Shown: positions 1 to 5,609 of the stretch, piece by piece | Position numbering within the stretch: the first letter of the stretch is position 1 | Layout of the letters: every line of letters starts with the position of its first letter | Source: B8-G4 sp033720735 | Lineage (GTDB): Bacteria > Bacteroidota > Bacteroidia > Chitinophagales > Saprospiraceae | Reading direction: 5' to 3' | Length of the DNA stretch: 7,080 bases | Assembly (NCBI GenBank): GCA_033720735.1 | Contig: JAWWBX010000231.1 | Coordinates: 1 to 7,080 of the forward strand | Translations under genes and position numbers: made by a program | The notes under the pieces: model-generated | Database searches by the model: none | Seen by the model: the letters and a program-made list of their open reading frames with translations, nothing else | Told to the model about the DNA's origin: nothing

Positions 1-796
1 CGATCGGGCCGATCTCCCAGTGTTCGGTTTCTGCATTCCATTTGAGGTCTGGGTCGGGAATCTCGAGCCCGAGGAAGTGCGCCTGTGGCACGGTCATGTC
101 GACAAACTTCTGGCGGAGCTCGTCGTTGGTAAACCGTTTGATCTTCCACTTCATCGATTGCTCGGTATGCTTGGAGTCCTTGTCGTGCGGCCCAAACATC
201 ATGAGGCTGGGCCACCACCAGCGGTTGAGCGCATCCTGGGCCATGGCCCGTTGTTCATCCGTGCCACGGCAGAGAGTGAGCATGATCTCAAAGCCCTGGC
301 GCTGGTGGAAGCTCTCTTCCTTGCAGATGCGTACCATCGCCCGGGCGTACGGTCCATAGGAGCAACGGCACAAGGGGATCTGGTTCTGGATCGCCGCGCC
401 ATCGACCAGCCATCCGATCGCCCCGATATCGGCCCAGGTCAGCGTAGGGTAATTGAAAATACTGGAGTACTTGGCCTTGCCTGTGTGCAGGTCGTCGATC
501 AGTTCCTCCCGGGACACACCGAGCGTTTCACAGGCGCTGTAGAGATACAGGCCGTGGCCCGCCTCGTCCTGGATCTTGGCCAGCAGGGCAACCTTCCGCC
601 GCAGACTGGGTGCCCTGGAGATCCAGTTGCCCTCCGGCAACATCCCGACGATCTCGGAGTGGGCGTGCTGCGAGATCTGCCTGACCAGGGTCTGCCGGTA
701 TTTGTCGGGCATCCAGTCTCTTGGCTCAATTCTGATCTCGGCGTCGACCCGTTCCTGAAAGCGTGTTTCCAGACCTGTATTTGTGGTTGTACTCAT
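1..796 (-). CDS. paaA: PaaA, 1,2-phenylacetyl-CoA epoxidase catalytic subunit (partial, 3' end off the left edge)
   Basis: This is the catalytic subunit of the ring-1,2-phenylacetyl-CoA epoxidase, a cytoplasmic diiron monooxygenase that uses O2 to epoxidise phenylacetyl-CoA in aerobic phenylacetate breakdown. Seen: 265 complete codons from ATG at 796 with no stop before the edge; E. coli PaaA is about 309 residues, so some 45 are missing. The reading closely follows the E. coli protein as I remember it: EPRDWMPDKYRQTL near residue 24, QHAHSEIVGMLPEGNW at 43-58, QDEAGHGLYLYSA at 76-88, YSSIFNYPTLTWADIG at 110-125 and CKEESFHQRQGFE at 158-170. Likely diiron ligands are E48, E78/H81 (ExxH) and E161/H164 (ExxH). 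The start codon overlaps the TetR stop as ATGA, so translation is probably coupled. The other epoxidase subunits (paaB, C, D) are expected beyond the left edge, but that is inference. Identification is very secure. Confidence 0.97.
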   Translation of the reverse strand, partial: MSTTTNTGLETRFQERVDAEIRIEPRDWMPDKYRQTLVRQISQHAHSEIVGMLPEGNWISRAPSLRRKVALLAKIQDEAGHGLYLYSACETLGVSREELIDDLHTGKAKYSSIFNYPTLTWADIGAIGWLVDGAAIQNQIPLCRCSYGPYARAMVRICKEESFHQRQGFEIMLTLCRGTDEQRAMAQDALNRWWWPSLMMFGPHDKDSKHTEQSMKWKIKRFTNDELRQKFVDMTVPQAHFLGLEIPDPDLKWNAETEHWEIGPI

Positions 797-1380
797 GACT
801 TGGTATTTAATCCGTTGAGAAGCATCTCCGCGATGCCGGCGGCGATACGCTCAACCTCGTCGCCGTTGATTTGCTTTTTGCGGTAGACCCATTGTACTGC
901 ACTCAACAACGTATTGAGAGCCATCTTCGGTTCAAGTTGCCGGAATTGCCCGGTTTGCATCCCTTCTGTCACGACCAACTCAAACTGCTCCTCATAGCCG
1001 CGGCGCATCCTCAGGAAATCGTCCAGTTCAGGCTGTTCCAGATGTCGCCACTCATCGTTAAACACGGTGATCGCCGTGACATCTTCAGATGCAATGGTGA
1101 CATGCAGACGAATCAGTTGCTCTAATGCCTCGGTCGGACTTTCGGCCGTCTGCAACACCTCTTCCATCCCGCTGAGGAACCGCTGCCCGCAATCAAAGCA
1201 GATCTTGTGCAGCAACTCCTGCTTTGAACTGATGTGGCTGTACAGGCTCGACGGCTCGAGGCCCACCGAGTCGGCCAGGTCGCGCATGCTCGTGGCCCGG
1301 TAACCCTTGTCCCGGAACAGGCGGGCGGCCTCCTGATAGATCCGTTCCTTGCGTGTCAGTCGTGTCGTGGTTTCCATCAT
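793..1380 (-). CDS. TetR-family transcriptional regulator, PaaR-like repressor of the paa operon
   Basis: A 195-residue protein of normal TetR length. The N-terminal helix-turn-helix spans roughly residues 10-57 (KERIYQEAARLFRDKGYRAT, then MRDLADSVGLEPSSLYSHISSK), the standard TetR DNA-binding signature. The remainder is an alpha-helical ligand/dimer domain, with FNDEWRHLEQPEL near 107-119 and a late AVQWVY near 161-166. It lies between paaE and paaA and overlaps both by ATGA, so it is co-transcribed with the genes it probably controls. By analogy with Thermus PaaR, which is released from DNA by phenylacetyl-CoA, I infer that it represses the operon through the pseudopalindrome at 2471-2486 and autoregulates. 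A second in-frame ATG lies at 1377; the first was chosen because it forms the stop/start overlap. The TetR assignment is secure; the ligand and operator are inferred from context. Confidence 0.9.
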   Translation of the reverse strand: MMETTTRLTRKERIYQEAARLFRDKGYRATSMRDLADSVGLEPSSLYSHISSKQELLHKICFDCGQRFLSGMEEVLQTAESPTEALEQLIRLHVTIASEDVTAITVFNDEWRHLEQPELDDFLRMRRGYEEQFELVVTEGMQTGQFRQLEPKMALNTLLSAVQWVYRKKQINGDEVERIAAGIAEMLLNGLNTKS

Positions 1381-2453
1381 CGCATATCAAAGTCTACAAA
1401 AAGGCGCTCAGTGCGCGGATGCGCCTGACAGGTCAGGATAAATCCGTCCTCGATCTCATCCGGTTCGAGGCCGTACACCATGTCCATATCCACTTCACCT
1501 TCGACCAGCTTGGCTTTGCAGGTACAACACACACCGCCCTTGCAGCTGAACGGCGCATCCGCTCCATTGGCAACAGCGGCATCCAGGATGCTCTTGCCAC
1601 CGTACGCCAACGAGAAATCCATGGCTGCTCCGTCGATCCTGACCGTCACGAGGCTTTCTGCCGCCGGGTCAATATCGAGATGCTTCTTTTGTGGACGTGA
1701 CCGGCGCTCCACACCTGTGGTAAACAGTTCAAATCCGATGCGTTCACGCTCCACGCCTTGCTGCCCCAGCCAGTCGCGCAACGCGCGGATCATGCCTTCG
1801 GGCCCGCAAATCATGAACTTCCTGACGTCAGGAACCGAAAAGAACACCCGGCTATATGCGTCACATTTGTCTGCATCAATGCGACCATTAAACAGGTCGC
1901 TGCTTTGCCGTTCACGTGACAGGACATGATGGATGCTCAGTCGACCGAGAAACGTGTTTTTCATAGCCTCAAGCTCTTCACGAAACATGATCGTGTCAAG
2001 GGCCTGGTTTCCGTAAAACAGAATCACTTGCGACCGGGACTCAGTCTCGAGGATGTAGCGCATCAGGGCGATCACCGGCGTGATACCGCTACCTGCTGCG
2101 AAGAAGACATATTGGTGCGTATGACCGTCTTCACACATGATCGTGAACTTTCCCTGGGGAGGCATGACTTCGACCGTATCGCCGGCCTGCAACACCTGGT
2201 TGGCGTACGTCGAAAACTTGCCGTCGGGGACCTGTTTGACGGCAATCCGGAGCATGTTTTCACTGGGGCTGGCACAGATCGAATAGGACCTGCGCACCTC
2301 TTCACCATCAATCTGTGTGCGCACGTTGAGAAACTGCCCCGCCTGAAAGGCAAAGGCCGCCCGATGCTCGGCAGGCACATCGAATGCGATCGTCACCGAT
2401 GTGTCGGTGAGCCGATGCACTTCCCTGACCCGAAGGGCTACGTATTCTTTCAT
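1377..2453 (-). CDS. paaE: PaaE, phenylacetyl-CoA epoxidase reductase subunit (FAD / 2Fe-2S oxidoreductase)
   Basis: This reductase passes electrons from NAD(P)H through FAD and a plant-type 2Fe-2S centre to the diiron site of PaaA. The 358 residues match the usual length (E. coli PaaE is about 356). Domains in order: an FAD-binding barrel with RRSYSIC at 54-60; a nucleotide-binding domain with AAGSGITP at 119-126, LFYGNQ at 145-150 and CGPEGM at 216-221; and a C-terminal ferredoxin domain with cluster cysteines C304, C309, C312 (CKGGVCCTC, Cx4Cx2C) and C342 (LTCQA). The ATG at 2453 gives the family-typical N-terminus MKEYVALRV; in-frame TTG at 2492 would only add an AT-rich, low-complexity extension. 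No Shine-Dalgarno sequence precedes 2453. The stop overlaps the TetR start as ATGA. In the E. coli paaABCDE order paaE comes last among the epoxidase genes; here it leads. Confidence 0.96.
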   Translation of the reverse strand: MKEYVALRVREVHRLTDTSVTIAFDVPAEHRAAFAFQAGQFLNVRTQIDGEEVRRSYSICASPSENMLRIAVKQVPDGKFSTYANQVLQAGDTVEVMPPQGKFTIMCEDGHTHQYVFFAAGSGITPVIALMRYILETESRSQVILFYGNQALDTIMFREELEAMKNTFLGRLSIHHVLSRERQSSDLFNGRIDADKCDAYSRVFFSVPDVRKFMICGPEGMIRALRDWLGQQGVERERIGFELFTTGVERRSRPQKKHLDIDPAAESLVTVRIDGAAMDFSLAYGGKSILDAAVANGADAPFSCKGGVCCTCKAKLVEGEVDMDMVYGLEPDEIEDGFILTCQAHPRTERLFVDFDMR

Positions 2454-2566
2454 ATATAAAAAACAAAAATACGAATGAACGTTCGTTTGCAAACATAATG
2501 GAATTGCAGGAAAGATTGTTCAAAGTGTCCTTGAAAAGTCGTTGCATTAAATGCCTTGATCAGCAT
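2450..2566 (-). CDS. Putative 38-codon Phe-rich leader ORF upstream of paaE
   Basis: Seen: ATG at 2566 is preceded, 5 nt away, by AGGAGG within AAAGGAGGT (2571-2579), a near-ideal Shine-Dalgarno sequence; the other starts in the window lack one. The frame is open for 38 codons and its TGA overlaps the paaE ATG as ATGA, like the next two junctions of this operon. The predicted peptide starts MLIKAFNATTFQGHFEQ and has eight Phe and two Tyr, with no recognisable domain. Inference: a translated leader peptide that couples ribosomes into paaE, or senses Phe supply. Against: the stretch is AT-rich, which favours Phe codons by chance, and the promoter-like TATGTTTG at 2490-2497 lies inside the ORF, so a transcript from there would not contain its start. 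No homologue is known to me. Confidence 0.4.
   Translation of the reverse strand: MLIKAFNATTFQGHFEQSFLQFHYVCKRTFIRIFVFYI
2471..2486. promoter_or_regulatory. Probable TetR/PaaR operator in front of paaE
   Basis: Seen: an inverted repeat ACGAA-N6-TTCGT. The inner 14 bases, CGAATGAACGTTCG (2472-2485), fit 9 of 10 fixed positions of the consensus CNAACGNNCGTTNG that I recall for Thermus thermophilus PaaR. It lies directly downstream of the -7-like TATGTTTG, where a bound repressor would cover the transcription start, 18 bases before the paaE ATG. Assignment to the TetR protein encoded in the operon is inference. Confidence 0.65.
2490..2497 (-). promoter_or_regulatory. Bacteroidota-type -7 promoter element for the paaE operon
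   Basis: Read on the minus strand this is TATGTTTG, a full match to the TAnnTTTG -7 consensus of Bacteroidota housekeeping promoters. A TTTG (plus positions 2521-2524) lies 23 bases upstream, slightly farther than the usual spacing, so the -33 box is uncertain. Transcription would start near 2483, inside the operator, leaving a leader of about 30 bases. Confidence 0.5.
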
Positions 2567-2570
2567 TCTG

Positions 2571-2579
2571 ACCTCCTTT
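2571..2579 (-). promoter_or_regulatory. Strong Shine-Dalgarno sequence of the putative leader ORF
   Basis: Minus-strand AAAGGAGGT is almost fully complementary to the 16S rRNA 3' end and sits 5 nt (from AGGAGG) before the ATG at 2566. It stands out because paaE, the DUF3179 gene, rpsT and susD have no recognisable Shine-Dalgarno. Its 5' end overlaps the arm of an inverted repeat (2578-2585), so it could be masked by RNA structure. Confidence 0.45.
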
Positions 2580-2619
2580 CCGGACGGGATGTGACCAGAT
2601 TTGTCCGGAAGCACACATC
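2578..2619. repeat. Interleaved inverted repeats in the paaE/DUF3179 intergenic region
   Basis: Two inverted repeats interlock. TTCCGGAC (2578-2585) pairs with GTCCGGAA (2603-2610), a perfect 8-bp match with a 17-base spacer. GATGTG (2588-2593) pairs with CACATC (2614-2619). Arm order a-b-a'-b' is the topology of a pseudoknot in either transcript, although the short linkers may prevent both stems forming together. A third small hairpin, ATCAC-CGC-GTGAT (2617-2629), overlaps the last arm. Each long arm contains the self-palindrome TCCGGA, 25 bases apart, so a DNA-binding site pair is equally possible. Confidence 0.4.
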
Positions 2620-2658
2620 ACCGCGTGATTGGAGCTTTGGCGATTGCGTAACTTAACG

Positions 2659-2675
2659 ATGATGAACGTTATCAT
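2659..2675. promoter_or_regulatory. Second AACGTT-centred palindrome, just before the DUF3179 start
   Basis: Seen: ATGAT-N7-ATCAT, with ATGAACGTT at 2662-2670 identical to nine bases of the paaE operator (2475-2483). It fits only 6 of 10 fixed positions of the recalled PaaR consensus. It ends 3 bases before the ATG at 2679, so occupancy would block expression of the divergent gene. It is a candidate weak operator, or a coincidence. Confidence 0.3.
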
Positions 2676-2678
2676 TTC

Positions 2679-3794
2679 ATGAAGCTCTGGTTTCTTTACT
2701 TGGTTGGTTCAGTGTTGATCTGCGTGTCGTGCGGCCAGGAGTCGCTGCAACCACCCGTGCCACCCACTGACCCTGCCGTTTTTAGTATTACGGTCATCGA
2801 GGATGAAGTCAACGGCGTGCCGGTGGTCGTCGCCGGGAGCCGTGGCCATGAGTTCATGGTCTCGTACCAACCGCGCACTACCACAGGAGAGGCGATCCAC
2901 CTGGTGGCTGTCCAGGACAGCCTGCCGGTGATCATGCGCAGCCAGGACGGAACTCTTTGGGATATTTTCGGCATTGCGGTCAGTGGTCCCCGCTTTGGCG
3001 ACACGCTGGAATTGTTGCATTCCTTCAACGGTTACTGGTTTGCTTTTGGCGCTATGTTTCCAGGTCTGGAGATCTATGACGGTGAAATACGGGATGTCCA
3101 GATCGACTCCGAACCGGCGGATGGCTGGCTGATCCCGACCGATCATGTATTTCAGTCCGCTGGATTTAACACGATCCCCGCGCTCGATTTTCCCCAGACC
3201 ATCAGCACCAATTTTTCAGAGAGCTTCGAATTTTATGTTGACGATGGCGATCTCGTCATCGGGGTGCCCGGGCCTGACCATCACCGGGCGTATCCGCACA
3301 ACTTGCTCGACTGGCATGAAGTGGCCAATGATCAGCTGGGCACCCAGGAATATGCCGTCACCTATTGCCCGCTGACGGGCACTGCGACCGTTTGGGACCG
3401 CCAAACGCATGACGGCACCCGTATGTTTGGCGTCTCTGGCCTTTTGTACAACAGGAATCTCGTCCCATATGACCGGGATACTGAGAGCCTGTGGAGTCAG
3501 ATCAATGAGTTGTGTGTCAACGGCCCGCTGATCGGAGAGCGTCCGCGGCGCCTGCGGTTTGTGGAAACCACCTGGCGCACATGGCTTTACATGTACCAGT
3601 CAGCCGATGTAATTTCTGGCGAAACAGGCTTCGACAGGGATTATTCGGTGTACCCATATGGGGACTACAAGACGGATGATAGCTTCATCGGGCTCCCGGT
3701 TGCCTACGAGGACGACCGGCTTCCGGCGAAGGAGCGCGTACACTGTATTGTCGTTGACGGAAAAGCCAAAGCGTACCGACTAATGAGCTTTTAA
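2679..3794 (+). CDS. DUF3179-family lipoprotein of unknown function
   Basis: A 371-residue exported protein. The N-terminus MKLWFLYLVGSVLICVSC is a short signal peptide with a plausible lipoprotein cysteine at C18 (S at -1, but C rather than the preferred Leu at -3), followed by a Pro-rich linker. The C-terminal half carries the hallmarks of DUF3179: HHRAYPHNLLDWHEVAND at 201-218, VTYCPLTGTATVWDR at 227-241, FGVSGLLYNRNLVPYDRDTESLWSQ at 250-274, a W-rich stretch at 299-302, then Y-rich DYSVYPYGDY and a terminal KAYRL. The molecular role of this family is not known to me. Residues about 45-136 look like a diverged second copy of the domain without the YCPL motif. The usual second Cys of the TYCPLC motif is Thr here (T233). 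No Shine-Dalgarno precedes the ATG. Divergent from paaE, convergent with rpsT; a link to phenylacetate metabolism is not supported beyond the shared intergenic region. Confidence 0.88.
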   Translation: MKLWFLYLVGSVLICVSCGQESLQPPVPPTDPAVFSITVIEDEVNGVPVVVAGSRGHEFMVSYQPRTTTGEAIHLVAVQDSLPVIMRSQDGTLWDIFGIAVSGPRFGDTLELLHSFNGYWFAFGAMFPGLEIYDGEIRDVQIDSEPADGWLIPTDHVFQSAGFNTIPALDFPQTISTNFSESFEFYVDDGDLVIGVPGPDHHRAYPHNLLDWHEVANDQLGTQEYAVTYCPLTGTATVWDRQTHDGTRMFGVSGLLYNRNLVPYDRDTESLWSQINELCVNGPLIGERPRRLRFVETTWRTWLYMYQSADVISGETGFDRDYSVYPYGDYKTDDSFIGLPVAYEDDRLPAKERVHCIVVDGKAKAYRLMSF

Positions 3795-3829
3795 TGTGCA
3801 GATCGGCGTGCACTCAACTTTGAACGAAC

Positions 3830-3848
3830 CCGGATCAAATGCATCCGG
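3830..3848. terminator. Small hairpin between convergent DUF3179 and rpsT genes, possible bidirectional terminator
   Basis: CCGGAT (3830-3835), a 7-base loop, and ATCCGG (3843-3848) form a 6-bp stem about midway between the two stop codons (35 and 32 bases away). No clear T-run follows on either strand, so it is weak as an intrinsic terminator. A second short stem, GTGCA/TGCAC (3796-3813), follows the DUF3179 stop directly. Confidence 0.35.
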
Positions 3849-3880
3849 CAGTCTTGTCAGGAAGGAATTGTCGGGTGAGC

Positions 3881-4132
3881 TTACAGCTCGGCAACGAAAC
3901 GCGTGAGCTTGCTCTTCAGATTGGCAGCTTTATTCTTGTGCCATGAATTACGCTTGACCAGTCGGTCGATCATGCTCACCACTTTCGGAAGGAACTTGGT
4001 GGCCTCGTCCTTGTCGGTCATTTCACGCAATTTGCGGATGGCTGTGCGCGTCGATTTCTGGTAGTATCGGTTGGCCTCATTCCGCTTGGCGGTCTGGCGA
4101 ATGCGTTTCTTTGCTGACTGATGATTTGCCAT
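3881..4132 (-). CDS. rpsT: 30S ribosomal protein S20
   Basis: S20 is a primary 16S rRNA-binding protein of the small ribosomal subunit. The 83-residue, strongly basic product has the S20 signature: MANHQSAKKRIRQTAKRNEANR at the N-terminus, STRTAIRKLRE in the middle, and WHKNKAANLKSKLTRFV near the C-terminus. Length is normal for the family (about 83-90). It has its own promoter (TACATTTG at 4161-4168) and is separated from the upstream susCD pair by a strong terminator, so it is probably a single-gene transcript. The ATG has no Shine-Dalgarno, as is common for Bacteroidota. Assignment is secure. Confidence 0.97.
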   Translation of the reverse strand: MANHQSAKKRIRQTAKRNEANRYYQKSTRTAIRKLREMTDKDEATKFLPKVVSMIDRLVKRNSWHKNKAANLKSKLTRFVAEL

Positions 4133-4160
4133 ACAGCTGTTAGTTAATCAAATCGGGCTG

Positions 4161-4168
4161 CAAATGTA
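4161..4168 (-). promoter_or_regulatory. Bacteroidota-type -7 promoter element of rpsT
   Basis: Minus-strand TACATTTG matches TAnnTTTG exactly. It lies 28 bases upstream of the rpsT ATG and downstream of the susCD terminator, which gives a leader of roughly 20-25 bases. I see no convincing -33 TTTG at the expected distance. Confidence 0.55.
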
Positions 4169-4216
4169 AGGATTTCTCCCGGAATGCACCATGATCCTGT
4201 GTTGAGGCAGGACAAG

Positions 4217-4247
4217 AAAAAAGCCCGGTGAAGGACCGGGCTTTTTT
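4217..4247 (-). terminator. Strong rho-independent terminator of the susCD operon
   Basis: A 13-bp stem, AAAAAAGCCCGGT paired with ACCGGGCTTTTTT around a GAAGG loop. The GC-rich core is flanked by A6 and T6, so it is symmetrical and would work on both strands. It begins 18 bases past the susD stop and lies upstream of the rpsT promoter, insulating the ribosomal gene from susCD transcription. Confidence 0.92.
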
Positions 4248-4265
4248 CTGTCACAAAGTGCAGGA

Positions 4266-5588
4266 TCACTCGTTCTCCAGCACGGGGCGTGGAAACTGTA
4301 CGTGGACCACGTCACCAGGACGGTCCAGCGGGACTTCGTCGAGCCGGTTGAATCTTCGCAGGTCGACCCAGCGGTGGCCTTCGCCAAAGAGCGAATAACG
4401 CCTCTGGTGCAGGATCTCGTCGATGAGCGACGCGTTGTCGGTGGCACCTTGGTACTCGCCAATATCAGCAGCGTTGCGGACAGCATTGATTGCCGCCAAT
4501 GCCTCGTTCATGTCCTGACCAACCTGTGCTTCGGCGTAGATCAGGATCAGCTCCTCGTTGCGGATCATTGGGAACGGGTCCGTATTCGAAGAGAAGATCG
4601 TGACCTGCACATCTCCGGACAGCCCGTCGAGGGTCACCGGGAGGGTCAGCTCGTCCGGATCCAGAGGTGTCGTCTTGGCGTCTACTCGCAGATCCCCGGG
4701 CTCAGCGTCGGCGAGCCATGAGGGATGTACGGTAAACAGGTCCGAATTGGGCACATTGAACATCGGGTTGCGTTGATCATTCCCCCCGGTGCCGAATGCG
4801 TGATAGACGCCCGTGTTCATGCTGCCATTGATGTTGAAGAACGATCCGGAGATAGCCGAGAGCGCAGCGCTGCTGTTGCCCTGGTAGAGAGCGACGCGTG
4901 CAGCAATGGCCCTGTTGAATTGCCTGAACGTTGCCGGTGTGTTGAAGCCGGCAAATCCCGAAGACAGGTTAAACACGAACTTGCTACCGGCATTGCTCAG
5001 CATCGAGGCAGCCTCGTCAAGCAGGCTGGCAATGCCTGCCAGGCCGTCCTCAAAGCTCACAAAAGAACCGAGGTTGTCAGGATCCTCTACATCCAGACGG
5101 ATGCCATTCTGGTACTGGCGCAACAGTTCATGAAGCAGTTTGTAGGCCTGCAAGGTCTTGGCATAGCCGACAATACCATTGGTCTCCTCGGCGCTGAGTG
5201 ACGCCGATGAATTCTGTGTCGCGGTAATGAGGTTGATGGCATTCCGCACCACGCGGTAAGCCGATGCAAAGGCGCGGGTGGTCAGAAAGCCATTGTTGTC
5301 CAGCGTAGCGCCCTGGGCGCCAAGCAATTCACCTGTGTACCGCGGATCGGTACCGTTCAGGTCGTAATACTCGCGGGCGACCATACTGGTCGTCCAGTAG
5401 TGAAACTGCATGTCATTGCGCAGCAAGGCCTCAAGACCGTGCGCCATCAGGCGCAAGTCGGCCAGCGAGGCTCCGTCGAGCAGACTTTCTGCTGTAGGGC
5501 CGTTAGGGTTTTCGATGGTGTCGATATCGCAGGACTGCACCGCGAAGATCAACGCCAGGACGAAACAACTTTTATATAAGAATTTCAT
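4266..5588 (-). CDS. SusD/RagB-family outer-membrane lipoprotein
   Basis: The surface-exposed substrate-binding lid that partners a SusC-type TonB-dependent transporter. Starting at ATG 5588, the 440-residue product opens with a lipoprotein signal, MKFLYKSCFVLALIFAVQSC, with C20 as the likely lipidated residue. An in-frame ATG at 5609, directly abutting the SusC stop, would add seven residues (MTDKHAI) and cannot be excluded. Family features: NPNGPT at 28-33, an alpha-helical TPR-like region (about 105-235), PMIRNEELILIYAEAQ at 340-355, AINAVRNAAD at 366-375 and the C-terminal block RRYSLFGEGHRWVDLRR at 396-412. It is on the short side for SusD proteins, which often exceed 480 residues. The partner lies immediately upstream. 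The substrate cannot be read from sequence: no glycosidase, peptidase or regulator is adjacent. Confidence 0.93.
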   Translation of the reverse strand: MKFLYKSCFVLALIFAVQSCDIDTIENPNGPTAESLLDGASLADLRLMAHGLEALLRNDMQFHYWTTSMVAREYYDLNGTDPRYTGELLGAQGATLDNNGFLTTRAFASAYRVVRNAINLITATQNSSASLSAEETNGIVGYAKTLQAYKLLHELLRQYQNGIRLDVEDPDNLGSFVSFEDGLAGIASLLDEAASMLSNAGSKFVFNLSSGFAGFNTPATFRQFNRAIAARVALYQGNSSAALSAISGSFFNINGSMNTGVYHAFGTGGNDQRNPMFNVPNSDLFTVHPSWLADAEPGDLRVDAKTTPLDPDELTLPVTLDGLSGDVQVTIFSSNTDPFPMIRNEELILIYAEAQVGQDMNEALAAINAVRNAADIGEYQGATDNASLIDEILHQRRYSLFGEGHRWVDLRRFNRLDEVPLDRPGDVVHVQFPRPVLENE

Positions 5589-5609
5589 GATTGCGTGTTT
5601 ATCGGTCAT

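Noticed and set aside
20..886. A 288-codon open frame on the plus strand
   Set aside because: It is antisense to paaA and the TetR 3' end, both of which have clear homology; long antisense frames are expected in GC-rich coding DNA, and its translation resembles no known protein.
1926..2459. A 177-codon open frame on the plus strand
   Set aside because: Antisense shadow of the paaE coding sequence, with no start signal or family resemblance.
2454..2492. N-terminal extension of paaE to an in-frame TTG at 2492
   Set aside because: The added 13 residues are AT-rich, low-complexity and cover the operator; the ATG at 2453 gives the usual family length and N-terminus.
2589..2618. ATGTG...CACAT resembling a CRP site
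   Set aside because: The spacing between arms (20 bases) is far longer than the CRP consensus spacing, and it is explained better as part of the interleaved repeats.
4217..4247. Possibility that the A6/T6-flanked inverted repeat is an insertion-sequence end or attachment site
   Set aside because: Single copy, no flanking duplication, and its position right after the susD stop fits an intrinsic terminator.
4725..5201. A 158-codon plus-strand frame inside the susD region, and similar frames at 4302-4721
   Set aside because: Shadows of susD, which has conserved SusD blocks across its whole length.
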